Source of the DNA: CAXBGS01 sp963975425
GTDB taxonomy: Bacteria; Planctomycetota; Planctomycetia; Pirellulales; Pirellulaceae
Direction of reading: 5' to 3'
DNA: 64,000 bases
NCBI GenBank assembly: GCA_963975425.1
Contig: CAXBGS010000003.1
Coordinates: 310,001-374,000 of the forward strand
The notes beneath the pieces are model-generated. The model did no database searches and had not been told where the DNA came from. It worked only from the letters and a program-made list of their open reading frames with translations. The position numbers were made by a program, and so were the translations under genes. Position 1 is the stretch's first letter. Each line of letters begins with the position of its first letter. Shown here one piece after another: positions 8,842-17,711 of this stretch.

Positions 8842-10246
8842 TTGTTGTCCAGAGTGCTGACGTCCACGTGGCGATCGACGATCGACCATTCGACTGAGTG
8901 AACACGTTCGTTCGCGTGGCCGATCGTCGGTGCCGGATCGACGGTGCCGACAAAGTTGCAACTTGCAAATCCGTCGTCACTTGCGACCAACACCAATGGC
9001 GACCCCGCTCAGCACACCAATGGTTGTGCCGTGGCTGTGTCAGCGTGGTTGAAGAATACCGCACCAATAATTTAGGAAACAAAACCCGGCAAGTTAGCGG
9101 CGGTAACGCGAACTGCTTGGTCAAAAAATCCGAGCCGACTCCGTGTCGGTTCCGACTCAACTAGGTTGAACGATTCGTTGCGACACAGTGTCAAAACACC
9201 GGTGATTAAGAGTCAGTCCGAGAATCCTGGGAACGTCTTAAAACCGGGCAAAACACTGGCGCGAAAGGCTTCTGTTGAAAACGCGAAATTTTCAAACCGT
9301 GAGCTTCAATACTTGTCTCGTATGTGTCGTTTCAGCAAGCGTGCTAATCGTGTCGATGGTAACCGTTCTGTGCTGTGACGCTGTGACCCAGATGCGTTTC
9401 CCACACACGTGAATCCTGGTCGTCGCAATTGCAAAGAGCGAAAGGGGCTTGCTTGTGAAACCGCTGACAGAGAGGGACGAAATCACGTCGTCCTCGGAGA
9501 GACAGGTGAGGAACCCCTCGACCCGCCATCGTTAATTCGTGTTGAAATATAGCCTCTCCGCGGTCTCTGTCAAGTCCGAACCACTCGATTGGCTGCGTGC
9601 GTACTCTCGATCTATCTCTCTTGATTTCAACGTCTTCGGCGGCGTTTCGGTCCCGTGCCGCCGCTGGACTCTACCGGTCTGCTGCTGAATTTCGCCGGCG
9701 ATTCTGGCTGGAATCGGCAGACCGCGGATTCTGGAAAAGCGGGGCAGTGATCGCCGATTAGCAGGTCACGATGGACCCGCCAGACCCAAAATTTATCGAA
9801 TCTGCCCCCATCTTATCACCATCGGATGGCCAAATGTGAAGGATTTCCGGAAATCCCTGCTTCTGCCCATCGGCCGTGATTCACCGATCCGACATGGGCA
9901 AAGTGAATCCCCGCTCTGAAACGTTATCCGCGGTTTCTCGTTCGGCCATGCCGCGTTTTCCCCATGCATGCGTCCCATTCGGATCCGAAATGGACACCCC
10001 AAGGATCACCCCCAGTTGCTAGCAAGCACGGCAGCTCCGCCCCGCGCAAGGGAAATACGTTTGCCGACAAACATTCGCCAGCCGCTTGCGTCTCATCACC
10101 AGCCGAAGTTCGTCTGGCGTCAAAGTCGACCCAAATTGTAGTTTCTGCTTAAGCCGCACGACCGGATCAGCCGAAACTGACCCTGTGCCAATCTTGGTTC
10201 AAACACCTTCCCACTTCCTACGAAATTTGACGACAGGACAGGCTCG
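8842..10246. other. 1.4 kb intergenic region, rho leader side and thioredoxin-gene upstream side
   Basis: No frame here looks coding on either strand: short frames lack domains and have poor composition. It lies between the divergently transcribed rho and the secreted thioredoxin gene, so it must hold both promoters. Visible structure: a perfect 16-bp palindrome at 9841..9856; a looser inverted repeat GCCCAT/ATGGGC at 9865..9899; and scattered direct and inverted copies of a GACAGAGA/AGAGACAG-like sequence around 9466-9575. A long rho leader would fit Rho autoregulation known from other bacteria, but no specific attenuator can be identified. Confidence 0.5.
9841..9856. promoter_or_regulatory. 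perfect 16-bp palindrome, possible operator
   Basis: GGATTTCCGGAAATCC reads identically on both strands. It lies about 390 bp upstream of the thioredoxin gene, in the long rho-thioredoxin intergenic region. A dimeric regulator site is the simplest reading, but no regulator can be named. Confidence 0.35.
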
Positions 10247-11482
10247 ATGCGAACGGCAATTCACTCCCGAATCACCGCGGTCGCGGCCAGCATGATTGTG
10301 GCCTGCACTTTGGTTTTCACCGATTCCGCGTCTGCCGAAATCACTTGGCAAGAAAACCTCCGGACCGCTCACGCACAGGCCAAGGCGGAAGGCAAACTGC
10401 TGCTGCTGCACTTCTATAGCGATAACTGCGTTTGGTGCGATCGGCTGGAAGCAGGTTCGTTCCAGGCGCCCGAAGTCGCCGAAACGCTGCACAAGAGCTT
10501 TGTGCCGGTAAAAATCCACGGCGGCAACAATCCCAAGCTGACCCAGATGTTCAAGGTCAAAGCATTCCCGACCGATGTGATCGTGACCACCGAAGGCGAA
10601 ACGCTTTCGCATACGGTTAGCCCGCAAAAGGCGAACGACTATGTCGCCATGCTGCATCGTGTTCCCAAAGCCGCTCCAGGCCCATCAATGACCATGCCCG
10701 CAGGCAGTGAAGCCATTGCCTCGGTGACACCGAAAGCCACGGCACCATCAACGACGACCGCACCGGCCCAAGCAGCTGCCGTCCCCGATTACGCCCGCAA
10801 CCCACCGACGGCTAACGTCGCCGCCGCGCCGCCGGTTGCCACACCAGCACCACAAACCACCGCGCCGGCCGCAAGTGCACCACCGAGTGCCGTCGCAAGC
10901 CTGACGCTGCCCGTTGGAAACGCACCCGTCGCCAACGCACCCACACCATCGCCTGAATCCGGTTTGGAATTGCCAAGTGGGACCGCAGGTATTTTGGCCG
11001 GTGCACGAACCGAAGGCATGAGCCTGGATGTGCCCAGCAAAGCAAGCGCCAGCGTAGCAACCACGAAATCCATCACCGACGGCGCGGCGATGACCGAGAC
11101 GCCTGAACTGGCGATGCAAGGTTACTGTGCTGTCACCGTGATCAAAGAAGATCGCTGGGTTGAAGGCGATCCGAAATTCGGCGTCGTCCACTTGGGCAAA
11201 CTGTACTTGTTCTCCAATGCAGACGCGATGCAAACCTTCTTAGCCGACCCGATTCCTTACACGCCTGTGCTAAACGAAATCGATGTCGTGCGATTCTTCG
11301 AAGAACGCAAGATCGTCCCCGGCAAACGCGAATGGGGACTCAAAGACCCGACTCACAATCGAATGTTCTTCTTTGCCGACGAGGCCGCGATGAACCACTT
11401 TTGGAACGAGTACAAACGCTATACCGGACCAGCGATTGAAGTCATGAATCAAGCGATCGCCGACGCCAATCCAGGCACCTGA
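10247..11482 (+). CDS. secreted thioredoxin-fold protein with YHS-like C-terminal repeats
   Basis: 411 residues. The signal peptide spans residues 1-30 (ends DSASA). A thioredoxin domain (about 31-140) of the thioredoxin_7/DsbD-gamma type has the active site CVWC at 61-64 and a cis-Pro in KAFPTDV. A long Ala/Pro/Thr-rich linker (about 145-280) is probably flexible. The C-terminus (about 285-400) has two related beta-rich stretches (GYCAVTVIKEDRWVEGD...KLYLFSNADAMQTFLADP; MFFFADEAAMNHFWNEY) resembling YHS domains, which bind or sense metals. A periplasmic thiol-disulfide or metal-handling role is inferred. A strong terminator follows at 11541. Confidence 0.85.
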   Translation: MRTAIHSRITAVAASMIVACTLVFTDSASAEITWQENLRTAHAQAKAEGKLLLLHFYSDNCVWCDRLEAGSFQAPEVAETLHKSFVPVKIHGGNNPKLTQMFKVKAFPTDVIVTTEGETLSHTVSPQKANDYVAMLHRVPKAAPGPSMTMPAGSEAIASVTPKATAPSTTTAPAQAAAVPDYARNPPTANVAAAPPVATPAPQTTAPAASAPPSAVASLTLPVGNAPVANAPTPSPESGLELPSGTAGILAGARTEGMSLDVPSKASASVATTKSITDGAAMTETPELAMQGYCAVTVIKEDRWVEGDPKFGVVHLGKLYLFSNADAMQTFLADPIPYTPVLNEIDVVRFFEERKIVPGKREWGLKDPTHNRMFFFADEAAMNHFWNEYKRYTGPAIEVMNQAIADANPGT

Positions 11483-11540
11483 TTCGTCACGAATCCCACC
11501 CATTCACAGCCAGTGAAGCGGGCATCGCCCGCAATCGAAT

Positions 11541-11578
11541 AACGCTCGGCCAGACTTATGTTTGGGCGAGCGTTTTTT
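11541..11578 (+). terminator. rho-independent terminator of the thioredoxin gene
   Basis: AACGCTC...GAGCGTT forms the outer 7 bp of a stem of about 15 bp with one mismatch and a TTAT loop, followed by six T residues. It lies 60 nt after the stop codon at 11482. Confidence 0.85.
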
Positions 11579-11635
11579 GGTGACGGTCGGTCCGCGTGCC
11601 GAGACTTAGCATGTTGCGGCGCACCGACAACAACG

Positions 11636-11926
11636 TCAACGGTTCACGTCGACCTGGCTAGCTGGCACGGCATACGGTGGACGGATGCCATTGAGAATCG
11701 CGAATCCGGCGGTCAAAAAACCGATGGCCAGCGCCACCCAAACTCCGCGTGCGGCAGGCTTGCCAAAACGTTGTTTGATTGCCGCAATCGTTTTCAATTC
11801 ATACGGCACCGACCATGGACCGACCGCGATCGCAGCTGCCGTGACGGCAGACAAAACAGAAATCAGGCCGACCAGAGACTCGTCATAACTCAAAGCTGTT
11901 TCTCCACTGATGGATGGCAAGGCCAT
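11636..11926 (-). CDS. small two-helix membrane protein
   Basis: About 96 residues from ATG 11926 (MALPSISGETALSYDESL). There are two hydrophobic segments: LVGLISVLSAVTAAAIAVGPW (described, about residues 18-38) and GVWVALAIGFLTAGFAILNG. The linker between them is basic (KTIAAIKQRFGKPAARG). It lies 51 nt downstream of the HEAT/TPR gene on the same strand and could be co-transcribed with it. The family is not recognised. Start 11965 is possible but adds a Cys/His-rich leader with no support. Confidence 0.6.
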   Translation of the reverse strand: MALPSISGETALSYDESLVGLISVLSAVTAAAIAVGPWSVPYELKTIAAIKQRFGKPAARGVWVALAIGFLTAGFAILNGIRPPYAVPASQVDVNR

Positions 11927-11977
11927 GCCAGTTTCGATGTGTGATCGGCATGCTTGACCGATCATCCGTTTCCACCA

Positions 11978-12643
11978 TCAATCCGCTTGTCGTAACCTGC
12001 GCCGGATCGCGCGAATCTGAACGCGTGCCGATTCAACATCGGGGCAAATTTCCAGACATCGCTGAAGCGCTTCGATGGCGGCGTGCGCGTCACCCAACAA
12101 CACTCGACATTTCGCCAAGCCTTGCCAGGCGGGATAGTGGTAACGGCAATTCCACAAACAAGCGCGATAGGCCATTTCAGCTTGATGGTGATTTTCGAGA
12201 CCGTGCCAACAAATCGCCAGCTGATGATGCGCCTCGGCGTAACTGGGGGCTTGGTCGACAAGGATCATCGTCGGCGCCAACGCGGCGGCATGTTCGCCGC
12301 CGTCATTCAAGTGCATCACCTTTAACAACTGCTGGTGGTGCAGTGGTGCCGCGTTACGGACAAGCAAGGCGCGAAACGAATCATCCGCAGCCAAACGGAC
12401 GCCTCGATCAGAATCCGCGAGCGAGCGTCCGAGCGGTTCGACCGCATCACGATCGCCCAGCATCCCCAACGCTAAGGCCGACGCACGTCGCATCTCGACA
12501 TCGCTTCGCTGCAGCAAGGCAGCCAGTGTCGATGAACTGTAGTACCGGTCAACCTCGGACGCGAACTGAGGCGAATCTGCCGAGACAAGGTACCGACGAT
12601 AGGCAGAGACAAGTCGGGTGGTTCGCAGCAAGGGAGAGGTCAC
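11978..12643 (-). CDS. HEAT-repeat plus TPR-repeat protein
   Basis: 221 residues from a GTG at 12643, preceded by a GGAAAG ribosome-binding sequence. Residues 25-95 form alpha-helical HEAT-like repeats (VEMRRASALALGMLGD, DSDRGVRLAADDSFRALL). Residues 115-210 form TPR-like repeats (PSYAEAHHQLAICWHGLENH, YPAWQGLAKCRVLLGD, AAIEALQRCLEICPD). No signal peptide is evident, so it is probably a cytoplasmic protein-protein interaction scaffold. No catalytic residues are seen. A small membrane protein follows closely. Confidence 0.8.
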   Translation of the reverse strand: MTSPLLRTTRLVSAYRRYLVSADSPQFASEVDRYYSSSTLAALLQRSDVEMRRASALALGMLGDRDAVEPLGRSLADSDRGVRLAADDSFRALLVRNAAPLHHQQLLKVMHLNDGGEHAAALAPTMILVDQAPSYAEAHHQLAICWHGLENHHQAEMAYRACLWNCRYHYPAWQGLAKCRVLLGDAHAAIEALQRCLEICPDVESARVQIRAIRRRLRQAD

Positions 12644-13135
12644 GATACTTTCCGTCGAGTCATCATAGTTGTGTTGTCACCGATACGGTCGTGTGCATCC
12701 TACGCAGTAAGATGTCGCCGGCAAGCGGCAATACCCTGCAAAAACCAGCTGCCGCACATCAGCACCCGTCGGCAGATTCCGACCGGGACGGATGAGCGAC
12801 ACCTATCCAAACCTACTATCTTGCCCCGTCGCATTTCTTTGGTTCGATTCCGCCGCTATGCGAGTCTAGTTACGCCTGCGAGAGCCGACAAGGAATCAAT
12901 TGATACCAATCCCGTCTCGATCGGGTATGGTGCCACCTGAGACACAATTTCCCGGCGGAATACGATCACATCGTTGCCAACTGTCCTCCTCAAGACCCCC
13001 AATGCCGGCCGGTGGATCCCGTTGCCGCCCGGTTCAGTGGCGTTTCGAATCGAACACACTCGCACACCGACTTGGGCCCAGCCTTGATCGATTCCTGCTG
13101 GCGAACGAAAATCGAATTTCCCATCGCAATTCCGA
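12644..13135. other. divergent intergenic region, nothing clear
   Basis: About 490 bp between the divergently oriented HEAT/TPR and STN-like genes. Short open frames here have no domain-like features. It presumably contains two promoters, but none stands out. Confidence 0.4.
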
Positions 13136-14254
13136 GTGAACGTGGACACGAATCGATTTAACAACGCTCTGTTGAACAACGCAAAAATTGCCGTTGTCCT
13201 ATCGCTGGTATTTCTTGGCCCGACACGGTGTGGGCACGCCGACGACATGCGGCGTAAAACGAAGTTCTGGGCTCAACTCAATGCGCCCATGACAGCCGTC
13301 GTCGACGGCATGTCACTGCGTGATGCGCTTCAACGTGTGAGCGAACCCGTCGCCGTTAATCTTTTCCTAGACCGCCACGTTGATCCGACAAGTCCCATCA
13401 AAGCTGGCAGCGTTGGCCCGACCATTTTTATGGCCATCACGGAGATTGCGAAAGCGCGCGATTGTGTCGTCATGCCTGTCTGCAACGTCGTCTTGGTAGG
13501 CCGCGCCGATTGGGTGGATGCGACGTCGGCATCACTGATACAAGCTTCGCAGGAAGACACCGATGCGGACGTTGTCGATGTCCAGTGGCCTGAACTGACC
13601 AGTGGCAGCAAAGCGTTAGCCGCCGCTGCAGGAATGGACTCCGCGAATACTGATAGTGTCCCGCTTCCTCACGATCTATGGCCCGCGCAAACTTGGAAAC
13701 AGATCGATCGTCGCGTTGCCATCGCGCTGGTGCTGGCACAATTCGATCTGGGGCTTTCCGGTTTCCATGATGCATCGTCGACTGAAATTCAGGCCAGTCC
13801 CATTGATGCGAAGTACATGGCAGAACGCATGTATTCTTCGGACGCGCATTCGTCGTTACTCCGCCGGGTGATCCGAGCCAGTGATGCAAAGAGTCGGGCG
13901 GTGGTCGAGGATGACTCATTGCGAATCCAAGCAAGCACGACCGCGCACCGCCTGGGTACGGATGCCTTATTGTCGCAATACGCGAAAGTGGTTGCGGCAC
14001 AAAACACAAACGAAACATTGACATTCAGCTTGCGACGCACCGAGACATCTGCCGGTGCGGCACTGCACCAATTTGCGCAGGCGGCCGGTCGCCAGTGCAT
14101 CATCGAACCGGATGCCATCCAGGCGTGCCAGCAACAAATCAGCCTGGAAGCGAACGACGAGACATTAAAGAGCCTGATCAATCGAGTCGCACAGAAAGCC
14201 GGTGTCATTGTCCAATGGCACGATCAAAAAATTGTGGTGACCATGCCGAAGTAA
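13136..14254 (+). CDS. secreted STN (secretin/TonB short N-terminal)-like protein
   Basis: 372 residues from GTG 13136, with a second GTG two codons later. A signal peptide covers about residues 17-35 (AKIAVVLSLVFLGPTRCGHA). Two regions resemble STN modules: about 48-105 (PMTAVVDGMSLRDALQRVSE, with NLFLDRHVDP) and about 300-370 (GAALHQFAQAAGRQCIIEPDAI, then SLEANDETLKSLINRVAQKAG and a final IVQWHDQKIVVTMP). In outer-membrane receptors and secretins such modules are periplasmic signalling or docking domains. Here no beta-barrel or secretin domain is attached. The function is unknown; it may be a periplasmic adaptor. Confidence 0.7.
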   Translation: MNVDTNRFNNALLNNAKIAVVLSLVFLGPTRCGHADDMRRKTKFWAQLNAPMTAVVDGMSLRDALQRVSEPVAVNLFLDRHVDPTSPIKAGSVGPTIFMAITEIAKARDCVVMPVCNVVLVGRADWVDATSASLIQASQEDTDADVVDVQWPELTSGSKALAAAAGMDSANTDSVPLPHDLWPAQTWKQIDRRVAIALVLAQFDLGLSGFHDASSTEIQASPIDAKYMAERMYSSDAHSSLLRRVIRASDAKSRAVVEDDSLRIQASTTAHRLGTDALLSQYAKVVAAQNTNETLTFSLRRTETSAGAALHQFAQAAGRQCIIEPDAIQACQQQISLEANDETLKSLINRVAQKAGVIVQWHDQKIVVTMPK

Positions 14255-14304
14255 ACCATGCCGACGTCAATTGCGCCGACGTCAATCGCGCCGACGTCAT
14301 TTGC
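14241..14304. repeat. 15-bp tandem repeat (3+ units) at the end of the STN-like gene
   Basis: GCCGACGTCAATTGC is repeated three times at 14260-14304 with one or two changes per copy. Two weaker CCATGCCGA copies precede them, and the array begins within the last codons of the STN-like gene. Confidence 0.85.
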
Positions 14305-14360
14305 GCAGTGATCATCCGCGTAAGGGAAAACGACAGCGGCATCAAGCCGCGCAGGCTTGA

Positions 14361-15377
14361 TCAACGGTTGATGGAGATCTCAGCTTGCCGGAGGGCTTCG
14401 GCCAACGCCTGAATTTGCTGCACAGAAAGCTCTTCGGCGCGGGCGGTTTCACCGTGTCCTAGACCGCCAAGAACCGCATCGACTTGCGTTTTGTCCAAAC
14501 GGCCCTTCATTGCGCTGATGACAACGCTGCGCAAAAACTTGCGGCGATGAAAAAACAGCGAGCGAACGGTTTTGTGAAAGTAAACCAGGTCTGGAAACTG
14601 GTCGCGCCATTGCGGCACCGCATCCAAGCGAATGATCGCCGACTGAACTTTCGGCCGAGGCCAGAATACTTTGGGCGGCAAGTCACGGACCAATTCGACC
14701 TTGCACAATGACTGAACCCAAACGCTAAGCGCGCCATAGTCCTTGGTCCGCGGCTGAGCGGACATTCGATCGGCCATCTCCTTTTGAATCGTGACGACCA
14801 TTGCAGCAGGCGGCGGTGTTTCAAGCAACAAGTTGCTGATGATCGGCGTGGCGACGTTATAGGGCAAATTGGCGACCAACAAGAACCTCGCGTCCTCGCC
14901 CAAACGCTGCAACGCGTCACGGATTTGAACCATGATGTCTTCGCGCAATGTGTTTTTGTTCTTCAGTGCATCACCGTGCAACAAGCGCACGTTCGGCCTG
15001 CCCGATAACTCCTCACTGGCGAGTTGATGCAAGTTGGCGTCAATCTCGACGCTCAAGACGGCACCGGCAGCGTCGGACAGACGCGATGTCAACGATCCGA
15101 CGCCCGTTCCGACCTCGAGCACGACGTCGTTCTTGTTCAGCTGGGCGGATCGGGCAATGAGATCGACCAGATTCAAATCGATCAGGAAGTTCTGGCCGTA
15201 GCGTGACACCGGCTGCAGACCGGCCGCGGCTAGACGCCGAGAGAGATACGAAGCGGTTTGGCGGGGCTGTTTGGCGCGAGGCTCACCCCATGTGGGTGCA
15301 TCGGCCTGCGATTGTTCGGGCTGCGATTGTTCGGGCTTTGGTTCTTCGGAACCTGATGCTTCTGGAATTTTGTTCAT
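14361..15377 (-). CDS. rsmA: 16S rRNA dimethyladenosine transferase RsmA/KsgA
   Basis: 338 residues, longer than the usual ~270 because of an N-terminal Glu/Gln/Pro-rich tail of about 45 residues. The tail contains an EQSQP duplication from a 15-bp DNA repeat. The enzyme dimethylates two adjacent adenines near the 3' end of 16S rRNA. Visible motifs: QNFLID (entry motif), SAM-binding EVGTGVGSLTSRL, acidic VEIDANL, catalytic NLPYN (about 173-177), and the C-terminal helical domain with SLFFHRRKFLR. Its ATG overlaps the riboflavin synthase stop (ATGA, 15374-15377), so translational coupling is likely. Confidence 0.95.
   Translation of the reverse strand: MNKIPEASGSEEPKPEQSQPEQSQADAPTWGEPRAKQPRQTASYLSRRLAAAGLQPVSRYGQNFLIDLNLVDLIARSAQLNKNDVVLEVGTGVGSLTSRLSDAAGAVLSVEIDANLHQLASEELSGRPNVRLLHGDALKNKNTLREDIMVQIRDALQRLGEDARFLLVANLPYNVATPIISNLLLETPPPAAMVVTIQKEMADRMSAQPRTKDYGALSVWVQSLCKVELVRDLPPKVFWPRPKVQSAIIRLDAVPQWRDQFPDLVYFHKTVRSLFFHRRKFLRSVVISAMKGRLDKTQVDAVLGGLGHGETARAEELSVQQIQALAEALRQAEISINR
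15306..15335. repeat. 15-bp direct repeat inside rsmA
   Basis: CTGCGATTGTTCGGG occurs twice in tandem, encoding the EQSQP duplication of the RsmA N-terminal tail. It is in frame, so copy-number change keeps the gene open. Confidence 0.85.
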
Positions 15378-16000
15378 GTCGACTCACGCGTGAACTGCAG
15401 GGACCGTTCGACATACTTTGCCAACACGTCCGTTTCTAAGTTAACTTCGTCGCCGACTTGCCTGACACCCAAGGTGGTTTCGCTGAGGGTATGCGGGATC
15501 AGGGCGACACTGAAAGATTGCTGATCGGCATCCACGACCGTCAGACTGATTCCATCGATCGCGATACTGCCTTTGGATGCGATTTGGCTGGCCAATCGTG
15601 TGGGGATGCCGAACGTCAGATGCGACCAGGGCGGATCGTCGCGACGCTCCGTCAAGGTTCCAACCGCATCGATATGACCGGTCACATAGTGGCCCCCCAG
15701 CCGATCGCCGACAGCAAGTGCGCGTTCCAAGTTGACTCCATCACCCTGGTTCAGCCGGCCCAGATTCGTGCGTGCGAGGGTCTCCTCACCCGCTTCGAAA
15801 TCGAACTCGCGATCATCGTCGCCGATGCGTACGACCGTTAAACAGCACCCATTGATCGAGATACTGTCGCCGATTGCAACCTTATCGGGATCATCTTCGG
15901 CGGCGACAAAGGCATCGGTCGCAATCGTCAGCAATTTCCCAGGTGGTTGATTGCGAATTTGCTTGACCGATCCGACCGTTTCGACAAGTCCGGTGAACAT
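15374..16000 (-). CDS. ribE: riboflavin synthase alpha chain
   Basis: 208 residues, the normal family length, from ATG 16000 with the canonical opening MFTGLVE. A longer frame to 16201 is rejected because no homologous sequence is expected before MFTG. It is a dimutase that converts two lumazine molecules to riboflavin and a pyrimidinedione. It has two homologous lumazine-binding halves: 1-97 (GDSISINGCCLTVV, GHYVTGHID) and 98-200 (GSIAIDGISLTVV, LIPHTLSETTLG). It is the first gene of a two-gene unit with rsmA (4-nt overlap). The other rib genes are not in the window. Confidence 0.95.
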   Translation of the reverse strand: MFTGLVETVGSVKQIRNQPPGKLLTIATDAFVAAEDDPDKVAIGDSISINGCCLTVVRIGDDDREFDFEAGEETLARTNLGRLNQGDGVNLERALAVGDRLGGHYVTGHIDAVGTLTERRDDPPWSHLTFGIPTRLASQIASKGSIAIDGISLTVVDADQQSFSVALIPHTLSETTLGVRQVGDEVNLETDVLAKYVERSLQFTREST

Positions 16001-16430
16001 GACAGTAAGGAATACCAGGGAAAACCGAGGAACGACCAGTGGTCGCGAAGAAAGTAAAGCCGGGTGTTCACCTTGGGTGGCATTGGACAAAATGCTGCGC
16101 GAATACTTGGAGTCGCCCCGGTCGATTCCGACCGGTCCGCAACCGCCATGTGTCACGCCCCATGGGTCACGCCCCATACTACACGTTCGAACTGGAGACA
16201 CGTTCCAATGCGATCGGCACCGAACGCCGGGCCTGGACCAGAAACGCCTGGGCCTGGACCAGAAACGCCTGGGCCTCGACCGGAATGTGCATCAAGCGAA
16301 ACGCGCCTAGCACCGTAAGTTATGGGCAAAAACGCCCGGTTCCCGGAACGTCCCAAGGTAACATCCGGCTAAGACTACCAGTTAATTATTCAAACTCATA
16401 CTCCCGAATCAAACGAATCTCGAGGTTCCC
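16001..16430. other. divergent intergenic region with a tandem repeat
   Basis: It separates the riboflavin synthase and enolase genes, which are transcribed away from each other. Apart from the 21-bp repeat at 16229 no gene or RNA is recognisable. The region near 16380-16420 is AT-rich (GTTAATTATTCAAACTCATACT) and could carry the enolase promoter. Confidence 0.4.
16229..16285. repeat. 21-bp tandem repeat, 2.7 copies
   Basis: GGGCCTGGACCAGAAACGCC(T) at 16229-16249, an exact second copy at 16250-16270 and a diverged partial third. It lies between the riboflavin synthase and enolase genes. Confidence 0.9.
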
Positions 16431-17711
16431 ATGACATTGATCGAAGCAGTCCACGCGCGACAAATTCTTGACAGCCGCGGAAATCCAACCGTCGAATGCG
16501 AAGTCCTGTTGTCCGACGGTGCCCACGGACGCGCGGCCGTCCCCAGCGGTGCCAGCACCGGTGCCCACGAAGCCTGGGAACTGCGTGACGGCGACAAGTC
16601 CGTCTTCATGGGCAAAGGTGTCCAAAAGGCCGTCGATAACGTCAACAACAAAATCGCCGACGCGCTGGATGGGATGGACGCGACCGATCAAGCCGGTATC
16701 GACGCGGCAATGATTCAGCTCGATGGCACAGCAAACAAAAGTGAACTCGGCGCGAACGCGATCCTTGGCGTCTCGCTGGCCACGGCTCATGCGGCCGCCG
16801 CATCGACAAACCAACCACTGTACCGATATCTCGGCGGCGCGGGCGCCCGTTTGTTGCCAGCCCCGATGATGAACATCATCAACGGTGGCGAACACGCGGA
16901 CAATTCCGTCGACGTGCAAGAGTTCATGGTCATGCCGCTGGGTTTCGAGCGATTCAGCGACGCGCTGCGTGCCGGAACAGAAATCTTTCATCACCTGAAA
17001 AAAGTGCTGTCAGACAAAGGTTACAACACCGCCGTCGGCGACGAAGGTGGTTTCGCGCCGGACCTAAAGAGCAATCAAGAAGCGCTCGATGTGATCATGC
17101 AAGCGATCGACAAAGCCGGCTATAAAGCGGGCGAGCAAATCTGGATCGCGCTGGACGCGGCATCGACCGAGTTCTATGACCGCGAAAGCAAGAAGTATTC
17201 GATCGACGGCAAACAACTTTCCGGCGACGAAATGGTCGACTTCTTGGCGGACTGGTGTAACAACTACCCGATCTGCAGCATCGAAGACGGTTGCGACGAA
17301 GACGACTGGGATAGCTGGAAGAAGCTGACCGAGAAGGTCGGCGATCATGTACAATTGGTCGGCGACGACTTGTTCGTTACCAACGTCGAACGATTGCAAC
17401 GCGGAATCGACGAAGGCATTGCGAACAGCATTCTGATCAAAGTCAATCAGATCGGTACGCTTACCGAAACGATCGACGCGATCCAGCTTGCCAATCGCAA
17501 CAACTACACCGCCGTGACCAGTCACCGCAGTGGTGAAACCGAAGACGCAACCATTGCCGACCTCGCCGTTGCCATGTCGACCGGCCAAATCAAAACCGGA
17601 TCGGCAAGCCGCAGCGATCGCATGGCGAAGTACAACCAATTGCTGCGCATCGAAGAAATGCTGGGCGATACCGCTCAATATGGCGGACCACTCTTTCACG
17701 GAAAGAAATGA
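16431..17711 (+). CDS. eno: enolase (phosphopyruvate hydratase)
   Basis: 426 residues, full length. It interconverts 2-phosphoglycerate and phosphoenolpyruvate in glycolysis. Visible: N-terminal ILDSRGNPTVE and the loop VPSGASTGAHEA; substrate and acid-base region HLKKVLSDKG and GDEGGFAP; magnesium ligands in IALDAAS, SIEDGCDEDDW and VGDDLFVTN; catalytic lysine in ILIKVNQIGTLTET; and SHRSGETEDATIADLAV. The ATG at 16431 starts directly at MTLIEAVHARQ. The stop codon overlaps the start of the next gene (ATGA at 17708-17711). Confidence 0.98.
   Translation: MTLIEAVHARQILDSRGNPTVECEVLLSDGAHGRAAVPSGASTGAHEAWELRDGDKSVFMGKGVQKAVDNVNNKIADALDGMDATDQAGIDAAMIQLDGTANKSELGANAILGVSLATAHAAAASTNQPLYRYLGGAGARLLPAPMMNIINGGEHADNSVDVQEFMVMPLGFERFSDALRAGTEIFHHLKKVLSDKGYNTAVGDEGGFAPDLKSNQEALDVIMQAIDKAGYKAGEQIWIALDAASTEFYDRESKKYSIDGKQLSGDEMVDFLADWCNNYPICSIEDGCDEDDWDSWKKLTEKVGDHVQLVGDDLFVTNVERLQRGIDEGIANSILIKVNQIGTLTETIDAIQLANRNNYTAVTSHRSGETEDATIADLAVAMSTGQIKTGSASRSDRMAKYNQLLRIEEMLGDTAQYGGPLFHGKK

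Noticed and set aside
16000..16201. N-terminal extension of riboflavin synthase by 67 residues
   Set aside because: The canonical family start MFTGLVE is at 16000, and the extension has no homologous character.
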